A stretch of DNA of 64,000 nt, taken from the NCBI GenBank assembly GCA_030765525.1, contig JAVCCK010000020.1, positions 1 through 64,000 of the forward strand, given 5' to 3'. A program made the position numbers and the translations under genes. This stretch comes from Candidatus Lernaella stagnicola. GTDB taxonomy: Bacteria; Lernaellota; Lernaellaia; Lernaellales; Lernaellaceae. Below the pieces are notes generated by a model. It worked only from the letters and a program-made list of their open reading frames with translations. It was not told where the DNA came from and made no database searches. Below are positions 35,797 to 45,287 of this stretch, piece after piece (the first letter of the stretch is position 1; each line of letters begins with the position of its first letter).

Positions 35797-36912
35797 TCAC
35801 GCGTCGCGCAGCACGCGGCGCAAACGGGCGCAGACTTGTTCCGTTTCGTCGCGGCTCATGTGCGAATACAACGGCAGCGCCAAAGCGTCGGATGCCGCAC
35901 GCTCGGTAACCGGCAACGGCGGCTCCGGCGGTGGGAAGTCGCGGTAGGACCCCTGCCGGTGCAGGGCGGGATAGAAATAGCGCTTGGTTTGCACCTGAGC
36001 CGCGGCCATCCCGCGCCACACATCATCGCGGTCATAGCGGTCGGGATCGAGAAATACGACGAAGTAATTGTGACTGGAGCGCCGCCCCTCCGGAATCGTC
36101 TGAAAATGCATACCGGGGATGCCCGCCAGGAGCTCGCGATAATGCGCCACGATGGCTTCGCGCGCCGCGATCAGCTCCTCGACCCGCCGCAAGTTGGACA
36201 AGCCCACGATGCTGTGGAATTCACTCAGCCGGGCCGACAAACCAAAGCTTTCCACGTCGGTGCCATCGGAGCTTTTTCCGTAATCGCGCATATTGCGAAG
36301 CTGTACGGCCAGTTCGTCATCGTTGGTCGTGACCAAGCCGCCCTCGACGGCCGTGACAACCTTCGTGGGCGAGAACGAAAAAATCTCCGCCGCGCAAAGG
36401 CCGCCGCCGATACGGTCGTTGTACTTGGCGCCGATGGCCTGCGCGCTGTCGCAGAGCAGAACGATGCCGGCTTCCTCGGCCACTTTGTTTAGCGCGTCCA
36501 TGTCAGGATAGAGACCAAACGCATTGGCGGTCATAATCGCGCTGGTCGCGGGGGTGATGCGTTGCGCGACGTCTTCCGGATCCATCGTGTACGTGCCGGG
36601 TTCAATGTCGGCGAACACGGGCCGCAAGCCGTTCCAGACCACCGAGTGTCCCGTGCTGGCCCAGGTGAAACTCGGAATGATGATTTCGCCGGTCAACTCC
36701 AGCGCGCGAATCGCCAGCATGAGACCGCTGGTGCAACTGCTGACGGCGATGGCGTGGCGCACGTTCATCTGTTGCGCGGCGGCGTCTTCAAAGGCCTTGG
36801 TGTGCGGCCCCAGGGTCAGCCGGCCGCTTTCCCACACGGCGGCGAATAGGGGTTCGATTTCCCGCCAATCGGCGAGCGTCGGCTTGACCAAATCGATATT
36901 CTTGTCGGTCAC
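35797..36912 (-). CDS. DegT/DnrJ/EryC1-type PLP sugar aminotransferase
   Basis: 371 residues from the GTG at 36912, which has AAAGGG upstream and sits 2 bases after the methyltransferase stop. Fold type I signature: SSCTSGLMLAIRAL, VPSFTWAST-like PSFTWASTGH, CDSAQAIGAKYN and the PLP lysine in FSFSPTKVVTAVEGG, then RNMRDYGKSS. It makes an amino sugar on a nucleotide (for instance a keto-sugar to 4-amino sugar) in the cytoplasm. As the last gene of the glycan operon, it would supply an amino sugar that the operon's acyltransferase could modify (inference). Confidence 0.9.
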   Translation of the reverse strand: MTDKNIDLVKPTLADWREIEPLFAAVWESGRLTLGPHTKAFEDAAAQQMNVRHAIAVSSCTSGLMLAIRALELTGEIIIPSFTWASTGHSVVWNGLRPVFADIEPGTYTMDPEDVAQRITPATSAIMTANAFGLYPDMDALNKVAEEAGIVLLCDSAQAIGAKYNDRIGGGLCAAEIFSFSPTKVVTAVEGGLVTTNDDELAVQLRNMRDYGKSSDGTDVESFGLSARLSEFHSIVGLSNLRRVEELIAAREAIVAHYRELLAGIPGMHFQTIPEGRRSSHNYFVVFLDPDRYDRDDVWRGMAAAQVQTKRYFYPALHRQGSYRDFPPPEPPLPVTERAASDALALPLYSHMSRDETEQVCARLRRVLRDA

Positions 36913-36914
36913 GA

Positions 36915-37652
36915 TTAACCCTTTCGAATTGCGTAGAAGGTTTCGCCGCTCGTGGAACGGTCGGTTGGGTCGCGCTCCTCTTCCCAACGCCTCAGGATTT
37001 TTTCGACCTGCCAATCGGCTGCTGCGGCGTCGAGTCGGAATTCATCGGCGTGGTACCAATGGAAAACGGGGCGCGGTTTCATCAAGCGCGCGCTTTCGCC
37101 GACGTGGCGCACGAAGGCGTCATTCTCCTCCAGTTCATGCGGATTGTAAAAACGCCGCACGAAGTTCGCCACGAGGAAATACGCGCCGTACATCGGGCTG
37201 CGTTCGATCGCATTGGTGGAAACAATGGCCACGCCGGGTTTCATGACGCGGCCGATTTCCCGCAGTACCTGCCGGCGCCTAGCTTGCGGTCGCACGTGCC
37301 CGAGCAGTTGACCGACCATGATGACGTGATCGAATTGCTCGTCGGCAAACGGCAGGCTGTCGGCGTTTGCTTGACGTACATCGATCGTGAGGCCCCGCTC
37401 TTTTGCCGCAGCGGTGCAGGCCTCGACGAAGGCGGGCGTGTAGTCGACGGCGGTAACCTGGAAGCCCCGTTCGGCCAGCGCCAATGCTTCGCGCCCGCCG
37501 CCGCAGCCGACATCCAACACACTCGCGCCGGGTTGGAAATACGTGTCGACCATCCCCGCCTCACAGGAAAACAAGCCGGCGCCGACCAGATCCCGACCCC
37601 ACTTTTGGCGTTGTGCTTCGTCATCGTAAAACTGGCGCATGTCGTCGCTCAT
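36915..37652 (-). CDS. SAM-dependent methyltransferase (class I)
   Basis: 245 residues. Motif I reads SVLDVGCGGGREALALAERG with the acidic VTAVDYTP at the end of strand 2, followed by FDHVIMVGQLLGHV at motif II. It probably methylates a sugar or lipid-linked glycan. Its ATG overlaps the acyltransferase stop by four bases, and it is part of the overlapping glycan operon. Acceptor unknown. Confidence 0.87.
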   Translation of the reverse strand: MSDDMRQFYDDEAQRQKWGRDLVGAGLFSCEAGMVDTYFQPGASVLDVGCGGGREALALAERGFQVTAVDYTPAFVEACTAAAKERGLTIDVRQANADSLPFADEQFDHVIMVGQLLGHVRPQARRRQVLREIGRVMKPGVAIVSTNAIERSPMYGAYFLVANFVRRFYNPHELEENDAFVRHVGESARLMKPRPVFHWYHADEFRLDAAAADWQVEKILRRWEEERDPTDRSTSGETFYAIRKG

Positions 37653-38686
37653 CGCCCGCTCCGGTACGGTGGGAAGAAACTCGAGTCGTTCATTACCACG
37701 CCGGCGGCTTTCGCTTTGCCGGTCAGCGCGGATACGGCCGTCTCGTCATGCACCACGCGGCCGACGAAAAACGGTGACCGCTGCGGCGAAAAGTGAGATT
37801 TGAAATCGAACAGCGAGTCTTCGCCCCGATAACCGCCGCCGAGATGAAACTGCGTGAGACCGGCATCGCGGGCCATCACTGCGGTTTCGATCAGCAACAG
37901 ATTCACCGCGCGCGTGTGACTCATCGCTTCTGCCGTACAACTCAGGTGATAGTGGAGCCGCTCGCCGTGTCGCAGGCAAAGTGCGTACGCGCAATCCGTT
38001 CCGTCCAGATGCGCCCGCACGAGCCGGAAGTCGTCACCAAGTCCGTCGGCCAGCGCCGCGAAATAGGCCTCGTCGAAAAAGTAGTAACCCGTTGCGTCCA
38101 CGCGGGTCATGGTTTCCTGATACAAGCGCACAAACGATGACAAATGTTCCAATCCCACTGATTCCACTTTCACGCCTTGCCGTTGGGCGTAGCCCGCATC
38201 CCGGCGACGCGACTTGCTTACCGTCTGCCACGGATCGTCGGCCAGGTCCATCCAGATCGTCCGCCCGGCCTGCGTGATGTCGAAAAGGCCCGCGCAAGCG
38301 GCGTGATTGGCCAGCAGCGGGTGAAAGCGCACGAACTCGGAGACGATCCCCAGTTGCTGTGCCGCGTCCGACCAGCGATCCCAAAACACTTCGGCGATTG
38401 CCGGCGATTCCAACACGGGCCCGGCGTAGCCGTAGGGTGACACGGCGTCGAAACCGTCGCGAAACGCGTGGGGGAAGGGCAGGTCGGCCAACGGGCGCTT
38501 GAGCACGGCGTGCAAGCCACGTCCCTGCTCACTTTCGAAAACGAAAAGCAGCGGCTCGCCCTCACCGCGCGCGGCTAACGTCGCCAGGTAGCCGGGGTGA
38601 TGATATACGTCACCCAAATGCGTGTCGGCCAGCAGCGCGCGCCACGCTTCGTGATCCTCTGTGGTGAGTAGCCTAGTGATCGCCAT
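37649..38686 (-). CDS. GNAT/FemAB-like acyltransferase
   Basis: 345 residues. The layout is of two GNAT-like halves as in FemAB and BioF2-type proteins: VYHHPGYLATLAARGEG near the start, WMDLADDPWQTVSKSRRRDAGYAQRQGVKVESV in the middle and RLHYHLSCTAEAM...NLLLIETAVMARDAGLTQFHLGGGYRG at the C-terminal half. These proteins transfer acyl or aminoacyl groups; in glycan clusters they often acylate amino sugars. It overlaps the upstream fusion gene by 14 bases and the downstream methyltransferase by four. Confidence 0.75.
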   Translation of the reverse strand: MAITRLLTTEDHEAWRALLADTHLGDVYHHPGYLATLAARGEGEPLLFVFESEQGRGLHAVLKRPLADLPFPHAFRDGFDAVSPYGYAGPVLESPAIAEVFWDRWSDAAQQLGIVSEFVRFHPLLANHAACAGLFDITQAGRTIWMDLADDPWQTVSKSRRRDAGYAQRQGVKVESVGLEHLSSFVRLYQETMTRVDATGYYFFDEAYFAALADGLGDDFRLVRAHLDGTDCAYALCLRHGERLHYHLSCTAEAMSHTRAVNLLLIETAVMARDAGLTQFHLGGGYRGEDSLFDFKSHFSPQRSPFFVGRVVHDETAVSALTGKAKAAGVVMNDSSFFPPYRSGR

Positions 38687-40523
38687 CGTCGAACTCGTTG
38701 AATTTGTCGTTCTTGCCGGCGTCGGATTCGTACAGCCCCTCGCGCCGAAAGACGACCGGGATCGTCTTTACGATTATCACTAAATCGCGCCACCACGACC
38801 AGGTGCGGGCGTATTGCACGTCAAAGGCTAGTTTTTGCGGCCACGTCAGGGCGTTGCGGCCGCTGATCTGCGCCAAGCCGGTCAGGCCGGGGCGAACGCG
38901 CAGTCGCTCGCGTTGCGTCTGATCGTATTGCTCGACGTGTTCCTCCAACACCGGACGTGGACCGACCAGCGACATGTCGCCAAGCAGGACATTGATGATT
39001 TGCGGCAATTCGTCCAGCGACCATTCGCGCAGCCAACGGCCCAAGCGGGTGATGCGCGGGTCGCGCTCACCGACATTGAGGCCATTGCCCAGGTCCGCCG
39101 CGCCCGTCACCATCGTGCGGAATTTCCACATTTGGAAGGCGCGCCCGTCGCGACCGGTCCGCCGCTGTCGGAAGAATACCGACCCGCGCGAATCGACTTT
39201 GATCGCCAGCGCCGTGACCAGCAAAAATGGAGACAGCAATACGAGCGTCAGCGCCGCGCCCAGCATGTCGATCAATCTCTTCAACGCCGGTTCGAGCCCG
39301 CAGGTTTTCTCCAACTGGGACGTTTCCAACGTGTTCAAGACCTCGGTGGCCAGCTTGCCGCGTTCGAAACGTTCGCTGAGACGGCGGGCGTTGCGTCCGA
39401 GCGCGGCGCGACGTTTTGGGTCCGCCGCGAGTTCGGCTACTTGGCGCGCGGCGTTTTCAGGATGTCGCGGCAGCAGCAGGCCGGCTTCGTTCTCGGCGAG
39501 CAGTTGCGCGGTCCAGCCGTTGGTATTGACCAGCACCGGCAGCCCGGCGGCCAGGTAGTCGAAAAACTTGTTGGGGCTGTTGGTCTTGAGCACCGGCACG
39601 TCGGCAAACGAGACGATGCCGAAATCCGCCGCCCGCACGTAAGCCGCCGTCGCCGCGCGCGTCACCGGCCCGGCGAACACGACGTTGGTCAGTCCTTCGC
39701 GCTCGCAGCGACGCTCCAAATGGGAACGCCGGCTACCTTCGCCCAGCAGTAACAATCGCAGACGGTGCTCGTCCGCTTCCAGCCAGCCCCGCGCTAGATT
39801 GAGCAGCCAATCTCCGTCGTTGGAGGGGCCCAGGTTGCCTGCGTGAATCACCACGACATCCTCGTCGGCCAACCCGAGTTCCTCGCGCACTTGGCCCGCG
39901 TCGGCGTCGGCGAACAAATCCAGGTCGCAGCAATTGGGCACCAATACGATGTCGTCCTCGGGCTTCCCAGCGTCGAGGACCCCCTCGACCATGCCGGGAC
40001 TCAGGGCGACGACTTTCACCGCCGTTCGGTAAAACAGCTTTTCCGCCGCGCGGGCAAGGGCAATGGCCATTGGATTTTTAATGGCACCCATTTCCATCGG
40101 GGCGCGCGGCCACAAATCGCGTACCTCGAATACGAAGGGCGTGCCGCGCAAGCGACTGATCAAAACCGCGGGCACGCCGACGGTCAAAGGTGTGGAGGAG
40201 GCAAACACCACGTCGTGACGGGCCGTGAATAGGCCGACCAACGCCGCCCAAAACATAAAGGCGAGAAACGCGCGCAGGCGACCGGCCACGCCCATCTGCT
40301 GAGCATACGGAACCCGCACGACGAGCACGTCGATGCCGTCCACGTTCGTGCGGCGCAGCAAGCGCCGTTGCGGCTCCATATCCAGATGGCTGTAGCGACT
40401 CGTGCCGCACAGCATCGTGACTTCGTGCCCGGCTGCAACCCAACGCCGGGCGAATTCGTAGCCGCGCGTGCCGCTGATGCCCTGGCGCGTGGAAAAATAC
40501 TGGTCGATGTACAAAATCCGCAT
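38673..40523 (-). CDS. Fusion of a GT4 glycosyltransferase and a phosphoglycosyl transferase
   Basis: 616 residues from the ATG at 40523, which shares one base with the upstream stop. Residues 1 to about 400 form a GT-B family 4 transferase (GISGTRGYEFARRWVAAGHEV; VVIHAGNLGPSNDGDWLLNLA). From about 408 a monotopic phosphoglycosyl transferase follows: a reentrant membrane helix (417-437), VFFRQRRTGRDGRAFQMWKF, the catalytic Asp504-Glu505 in SLDELPQ and DMSLVGPRPVL, then RPGLTGLAQISGRN. One polypeptide could thus load the first sugar-phosphate on undecaprenyl phosphate and add the second sugar. It ends in an acidic tail. Confidence 0.9.
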   Translation of the reverse strand: MRILYIDQYFSTRQGISGTRGYEFARRWVAAGHEVTMLCGTSRYSHLDMEPQRRLLRRTNVDGIDVLVVRVPYAQQMGVAGRLRAFLAFMFWAALVGLFTARHDVVFASSTPLTVGVPAVLISRLRGTPFVFEVRDLWPRAPMEMGAIKNPMAIALARAAEKLFYRTAVKVVALSPGMVEGVLDAGKPEDDIVLVPNCCDLDLFADADAGQVREELGLADEDVVVIHAGNLGPSNDGDWLLNLARGWLEADEHRLRLLLLGEGSRRSHLERRCEREGLTNVVFAGPVTRAATAAYVRAADFGIVSFADVPVLKTNSPNKFFDYLAAGLPVLVNTNGWTAQLLAENEAGLLLPRHPENAARQVAELAADPKRRAALGRNARRLSERFERGKLATEVLNTLETSQLEKTCGLEPALKRLIDMLGAALTLVLLSPFLLVTALAIKVDSRGSVFFRQRRTGRDGRAFQMWKFRTMVTGAADLGNGLNVGERDPRITRLGRWLREWSLDELPQIINVLLGDMSLVGPRPVLEEHVEQYDQTQRERLRVRPGLTGLAQISGRNALTWPQKLAFDVQYARTWSWWRDLVIIVKTIPVVFRREGLYESDAGKNDKFNEFDDGDH

Positions 40524-41563
40524 CAGTTCAGCAACTCCTCGACGGCGGCCAACACGCTCTCGGGCGTGACGGCGTTCAGACAATGACTGTGCGGGTAGGG
40601 ACAACCGGAGTAATCGCCCAGGTCGAAGCATGGCGCGCAAGGACGTTGGGCGACCACGATCCGGCCGCGAGGTCCGAACGGCCGAGTGCGATGGGCCTCA
40701 CTGGGCCCGAACACGGCCACGGTCGGTACACCCGAAGCTGCCGCCAGGTTCATCAGGCCGGAATCGTTACTGACGACAATTTTGCAGCAGGCGATCAGCG
40801 CCCAGGCGTCGGTGAGGTCGCCCCAGCCGTCCAGGGCGTGCACGGGAGTGCGGGCCAGTTGCGCCACTCGGCGGCCGCTACCCGGTTCGCCGGGGCCGTC
40901 CAGGACAACCGCGCTTAGGCCGTGCTTCTCGTAAACGAGTTCCGCGAGACGGGCGAAATGATGCTCCGGCCAACGCTTCTCGACCCAGCGGCCATCACAA
41001 CCCGTGTGCAAACCCAAATGCAATTGCAACGGATCAACACCGTGTTCGGCTAGATAATTGCGGGCCTTGTCCTGCAGTCGAGCCGACGGAAAAAACACCG
41101 GCCACAACGCGGCGGGGTCATGCGGCAAGCCCAGGTGCTCCGCGAGTTGCAGGTTGTGTTCCAGGTCGTGGGCGCGGCGCATCGTCGGCAATGCCGCGGT
41201 GAGATTGCCCGCGGCGCGTCCCACTTCCGCATAGCGATGGCCGATGCGTGCCGGGATGCCCGCGGCGCGGATGAGGCGGTAGGCGTTGGCCCCCGAGGGA
41301 AAGGAAAACACCGCCGTGTCGTAATGCCGGCGGCGCAATTCGGCCAAGAGTCGCAGGCGGCCGCGCCACCCGGTATACGAGGCGTCGTCGGCGGCGATCA
41401 CGTCGCGCACGAAGGGAGCGTGGGCCAACACCGGTACAGCCCGGGGTGAGAGGGTCAGTAGGTCGACGTCATGGCCGCCTTGGCGCAGTGCATTGGCCAG
41501 CGGCAACGCGAGCAGGGCGTTGCCGATTCCTTGCAGGCTTACGACTAGGGCGGCGTTAGCCAT
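40523..41563 (-). CDS. GT9 heptosyltransferase-like glycosyltransferase (copy 1)
   Basis: 346 residues. Hallmarks of ADP-heptose:LPS heptosyltransferases (WaaC/WaaF family) are seen: VVSLQGIGNALLALPLANALR at the start, LGLHTGCDGRWVEKRWPEHHFARL and the late VSNDSGLMNLAAASGVPTVAVFGPSEAHRTRPFG. A Cys-containing tail (QRPCAPCFDLGDYSGCPYPHSHCLN) is typical of the family. It probably adds a sugar to a lipid-linked glycan at the inner membrane. Donor unproven. Confidence 0.88.
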   Translation of the reverse strand: MANAALVVSLQGIGNALLALPLANALRQGGHDVDLLTLSPRAVPVLAHAPFVRDVIAADDASYTGWRGRLRLLAELRRRHYDTAVFSFPSGANAYRLIRAAGIPARIGHRYAEVGRAAGNLTAALPTMRRAHDLEHNLQLAEHLGLPHDPAALWPVFFPSARLQDKARNYLAEHGVDPLQLHLGLHTGCDGRWVEKRWPEHHFARLAELVYEKHGLSAVVLDGPGEPGSGRRVAQLARTPVHALDGWGDLTDAWALIACCKIVVSNDSGLMNLAAASGVPTVAVFGPSEAHRTRPFGPRGRIVVAQRPCAPCFDLGDYSGCPYPHSHCLNAVTPESVLAAVEELLN

Positions 41564-42698
41564 GAGCCAGTTCCTCGTACAAACTCAACAATCCGCGCGC
41601 ATAACCGGCGAAGGTGAAATGCTGCGCCCGCACCGTGGCCCGCCGCCGCAGGGCGTCGCGCAGTTCGGTGTCGCGCACCAAGCGGTCGATGGCGGTCGCC
41701 AGATCGTCGCTATGATCCACCGGCACGACCAAGCCCGCGTCGCCGACGACTTCGGGCAGGCTGCCCGCGTTGCTGACAATCGCGGTCGACCCGCAGGCCA
41801 TAGCCTCGACCACCGGCAGGCCGAAACCCTCGTGAAAACTCGGAAGAATCAGCGCCACGCAGCCGCGATAGAGGCTTAATAGCTGCTCATCGGTGGCTTT
41901 CGGCAGCAAAATGGCGCGATCCGGAAGCTTGTCGCGCAGCATTTGACGGGTTGTGTCGCGCATAGCGGAGTCGTCGCCTACCAACACGAGGCGAGCGTTG
42001 CCGGCGGCGTTTTCATGCACGGCGGCGGCGAAGGCGCGAAGCAGGCCCTCTTCGTTTTTCTGCCTTCCGAACTGACCGACGAAGAGGAAGAAGGGCTCCT
42101 TTTCCAGACCGATCTCGGCAAGCCAATCGTGGTCCGGCTCACCCGGAGTAAAACGCGGGTCGACACCCGGATACACCACCCGCACGCGCCGTTGCGGGAT
42201 CTGAAGTTGACTGGCGATTTGCTCGGCGCTGAACTCGCTGATCGTGTGAATCATGTCGGCCTTGCGCGCCAGGCGATAACGCAGCCACGTGCGTCCCCAC
42301 GAACGCGCCGACCGCCCGGAGGAACGTACGAACGACGTCGTGCGCCGCGCCAGGTCATACAAACTGAACAAGGTGCGCGCATGTTCGTCGTACACCGGCG
42401 TCATTTCCAGCGTGCAATGCAGAACATCGATGTTGTACTTGGTCAGGCATGAGCCGATGTGATGCCGGCGCGCCGTCTCCATGGCCAACGGACCCAGCCA
42501 AGGCCACGGCGAAATGCGTTCGTAGCGAAAGTTCTCCGGCATGGAATCCGGCGGCCAAACTTCGGGAGCGAAACCGAAAATGCGGTAGAGGTTCTCACGG
42601 TCCAATTCGAACTGTTGCGCCATCCCCAATTGCACGAGTCGCCCGGCGCCGGTCGGACGGGCGGCTACGAAGGGTGTGGCGTCAAAGAGTATCTGCAT
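41556..42698 (-). CDS. Family 4 glycosyltransferase
   Basis: 380 residues from the ATG at 42698, chosen because GAAGAGG precedes it; it overlaps the upstream gene by 17 bases. GT-B features: ATPFVAARPTGAGRLVQLGMA, VVYPGVDPRFTPGEPDHDW, FFLFVGQFGRQKNEEGLLRAFA and SFHEGFGLPVVEAMACGSTAIVSNAGSLPEVVG with the E-x7-E motif. Typical mannosyl- or rhamnosyltransferase-like member of surface-glycan operons. Confidence 0.9.
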   Translation of the reverse strand: MQILFDATPFVAARPTGAGRLVQLGMAQQFELDRENLYRIFGFAPEVWPPDSMPENFRYERISPWPWLGPLAMETARRHHIGSCLTKYNIDVLHCTLEMTPVYDEHARTLFSLYDLARRTTSFVRSSGRSARSWGRTWLRYRLARKADMIHTISEFSAEQIASQLQIPQRRVRVVYPGVDPRFTPGEPDHDWLAEIGLEKEPFFLFVGQFGRQKNEEGLLRAFAAAVHENAAGNARLVLVGDDSAMRDTTRQMLRDKLPDRAILLPKATDEQLLSLYRGCVALILPSFHEGFGLPVVEAMACGSTAIVSNAGSLPEVVGDAGLVVPVDHSDDLATAIDRLVRDTELRDALRRRATVRAQHFTFAGYARGLLSLYEELAHG

Positions 42699-43770
42699 GG
42701 CGAACCAAAACCTCTTCCAACGCGGCCAGTACTTTGGCCGGAGCGATTTCCCGCATGCAAGGATGACCGACAACCGGGCATCGTTCGCAAGCGCACGGCG
42801 CACAATCCACCGCGTGCGACAGAGCCGTCGACGTGGCGGGCGCCCATCGCGCCGCGCGGTTGGTGCCGCTCATAAGCGAAATCACCGGCGTGCCGACGGC
42901 GGCCGCTAGGTGGCCGGGGCCTGAGTCGATGCCCACCAGCGCATCGGCCGCGGCAATCAACTCCGCCGTTTCACGCAGCGAAAAGCGTCCTGCCCAGTCG
43001 GCAACGGGAAGGCCGGCGGCGATCGCGGCGTTCGGTTCCCGGTCGCTTGCGGATCCGATGAGCGCCAGGCGCGTGGGGCGTTTGTCGCCGAGCATGGTAA
43101 TCAACTCGCGCCACGAGGCAACCGGCCACATTTTGGCTGCCGTGCGCGCGACGGCATGCAGCACGATACGTGGGCCGTCGCCCGGTAGCTCGTCCCAAGC
43201 CGGCGGCGAGGCGGCGGCAAACACCGGCGGCGGCGGGTCGGCGGCGTCGATGTGCAGGGTCTCGCGCAGCAACGTGACGTGGTTTTCCGCTTCGGACCGA
43301 TTTTCGAGCGGCGGCGACCCGGGATGGCTGGCGAAACGCGCCGCGTCGCGATGGTCGTAGGATACCAGCCAACGCGCCCCCAACCACCCGCACAGCAGTA
43401 TGTCGCGCACGTCGTGGCGCAGGTTGACTACCAGGTCCGGACCGAAGGCCCGCACTTGCCGCCGATACGCCCGCAAACGGCCTTGCCCTCCGAGAAAAGG
43501 GCTGTCGAAACCGTACGTAGCGATATCGAGGGGATCTCCTTCGAACAGCGCCGCCGCTTCGGGATGGCAACCGATGGTGAGCGCGGCGTTTGGAAAGGCG
43601 GCGCGTAGGGCCGCCAGGGCCGGGCGGGCCAGGATGGCGTCGCCGAGGTGGTCGGGTTTGTGGACCCAGATTTTGTGCACTCGTTCCGGGCTGTAATCGG
43701 CGCGGCGATGCCTGCGCGTGGCGATCCACGGCGCGGTTGCCAGGCGAATCAAGGCGTACGCGGCGTTCAT
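42682..43770 (-). CDS. GT9 heptosyltransferase-like glycosyltransferase (copy 2)
   Basis: 362 residues with the family landmarks IWVHKPDHLGDAILARPALAALR near the start, RIVLHAVARTAAKMWPVASW before the donor site and GIDSGPGHLAAAVGTPVISLMSGTNRAARWAP near the end, with a Cys-rich tail (CAPCACERCPVVGHPCM). It is a diverged paralogue of the gene two positions downstream. It probably acts in core or glycan assembly on a lipid carrier. Confidence 0.88.
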   Translation of the reverse strand: MNAAYALIRLATAPWIATRRHRRADYSPERVHKIWVHKPDHLGDAILARPALAALRAAFPNAALTIGCHPEAAALFEGDPLDIATYGFDSPFLGGQGRLRAYRRQVRAFGPDLVVNLRHDVRDILLCGWLGARWLVSYDHRDAARFASHPGSPPLENRSEAENHVTLLRETLHIDAADPPPPVFAAASPPAWDELPGDGPRIVLHAVARTAAKMWPVASWRELITMLGDKRPTRLALIGSASDREPNAAIAAGLPVADWAGRFSLRETAELIAAADALVGIDSGPGHLAAAVGTPVISLMSGTNRAARWAPATSTALSHAVDCAPCACERCPVVGHPCMREIAPAKVLAALEEVLVRHADTL

Positions 43771-45287
43771 GATGGGGCCTCGTCGCCCGGTGGTGCGGTC
43801 GGTGCGGCGTCGGTGAGTTCGACGTCGGGGTCAACGATAACCCCGGTGCGAATCCGGAAGATCGCGGTACTCATAGCCCATAGCGTAACGATCAAGTACG
43901 AACTGTGGTGCGGTTTGAACAGAAAGGAGTCGAACAAGCCGCTGCCGAGGAAGAAAAGGAAACCGATGAACACGCCGCGCGAAAGCAGATGCATATCGCG
44001 GGGTAGATTCGCCCGGAGGTTGGTTTGCATTTGCCGCCACAAACGAATGATCATCGTCGCGTAAACCGAAAATCCGAGGATACCCGTTCCGGTGATGACA
44101 TCCACGTACATATTGTGTGGACTGCCGTACATGCGCGTGATGCCTTCGACGATCGAGTACCGTCCGTACACGAAAGCGTAATTGTTGTAGCCCACGCCCA
44201 GCAAAGGATGGTCGATAATCACGTTGATGGCGCTGATCCATCGCACGATACGCGATTGCGCGCTGCTTCGCGAGTAATAGAAGAAATCGACCACCTGCTG
44301 TTCGACGTCGATTTCGCCGAATAACGATGTGGTCATCAGGGCGACGATGCCGCCGATCAGCAAGGCGCCGACCAAAACCCGCCGGCGTTCGATTTCGCCG
44401 AGAATCACCATCACCGTCAGGCCCAGTAAAATGCCGACCCAGGTGCCGCGATTGAAGGTAAACACAATGCACGTCATCACGGCGACCATGAATGCGATAC
44501 CGCCCATCCGCCGCAGCTTCGTATTGTAAAAAGGCACGAAGTGCGCGCCCAGCGCGGCGATCACCGCGTAGTAAATGCCGGTGTAGCTCGTGGAGCCGGC
44601 GATACTGGCCATGCGCAGAACCTTCGTGCGCATGAAGATGTAAGCCGGCTGCATCGTGAGGATGTAGTACCAGAAGGGTGACAGCGTCAGATAAATGTAG
44701 GCGCTGACGGCCATCATCCATACAGCCCAGATCAGCAGCCAGAAAGTAAGACGCAACAGTTGCTTCTTGCTGTCGAGTACGTCGGTCATGACGACGTAAA
44801 ACAGCAGCAGCAGCCACAACCGCATCAACTCCTTAATGTTAAACAGCAAATTACCCGGACTGATCCACGCGACTTTCGTCAAACACAGTACGGCAATGCC
44901 TGCGAAAATTAGAAACGGTATCAGGATGTTGTCGTTGCGCGGAATGATGTACTTGCGTTGAATGATTCGGCGCGTGAGGTAGCCCGCAAAAATCAACAAC
45001 ACGAACGCGTCTTGAATCGTCACGGCCCAGGGGCCGGGGATATCCAAACCAATATTCGGTACAGAAATCACGACAGGAAACAGGAAGACGATCGAATGCC
45101 GCCGGAAAAAGGAGACCAGAAACACGATCAAGCCGCCGACCATGATCAAGAAACCAAACTTGCCGCCGGCGATGCCCTTGCCGACGATCCACGCCATGGC
45201 AATGCCGATCATCACGCCGATCACTTCCCGTGCGTTGCGGTGAGTGACGATGCGCTGAATGAATTGCTCAGTCGAGGACATCGCCAT
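43767..45287 (-). CDS. O-antigen ligase / polymerase-type membrane protein
   Basis: 506 residues from the ATG at 45287, with GGAG seven bases upstream inside the end of the preceding gene. About 10-12 transmembrane helices. The signature of the Wzy_C/WaaL family is seen: FNRGTWVGILLGL, then the periplasmic loop HPLLGVGYNNYAFVYG followed by YGSPHNMYVDVITGTGILGF with the conserved His-Asn. The protein either ligates the glycan to lipid A-core or another acceptor, or polymerises repeat units. Ligase and polymerase cannot be told apart from the sequence. Confidence 0.88.
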   Translation of the reverse strand: MAMSSTEQFIQRIVTHRNAREVIGVMIGIAMAWIVGKGIAGGKFGFLIMVGGLIVFLVSFFRRHSIVFLFPVVISVPNIGLDIPGPWAVTIQDAFVLLIFAGYLTRRIIQRKYIIPRNDNILIPFLIFAGIAVLCLTKVAWISPGNLLFNIKELMRLWLLLLFYVVMTDVLDSKKQLLRLTFWLLIWAVWMMAVSAYIYLTLSPFWYYILTMQPAYIFMRTKVLRMASIAGSTSYTGIYYAVIAALGAHFVPFYNTKLRRMGGIAFMVAVMTCIVFTFNRGTWVGILLGLTVMVILGEIERRRVLVGALLIGGIVALMTTSLFGEIDVEQQVVDFFYYSRSSAQSRIVRWISAINVIIDHPLLGVGYNNYAFVYGRYSIVEGITRMYGSPHNMYVDVITGTGILGFSVYATMIIRLWRQMQTNLRANLPRDMHLLSRGVFIGFLFFLGSGLFDSFLFKPHHSSYLIVTLWAMSTAIFRIRTGVIVDPDVELTDAAPTAPPGDEAPS

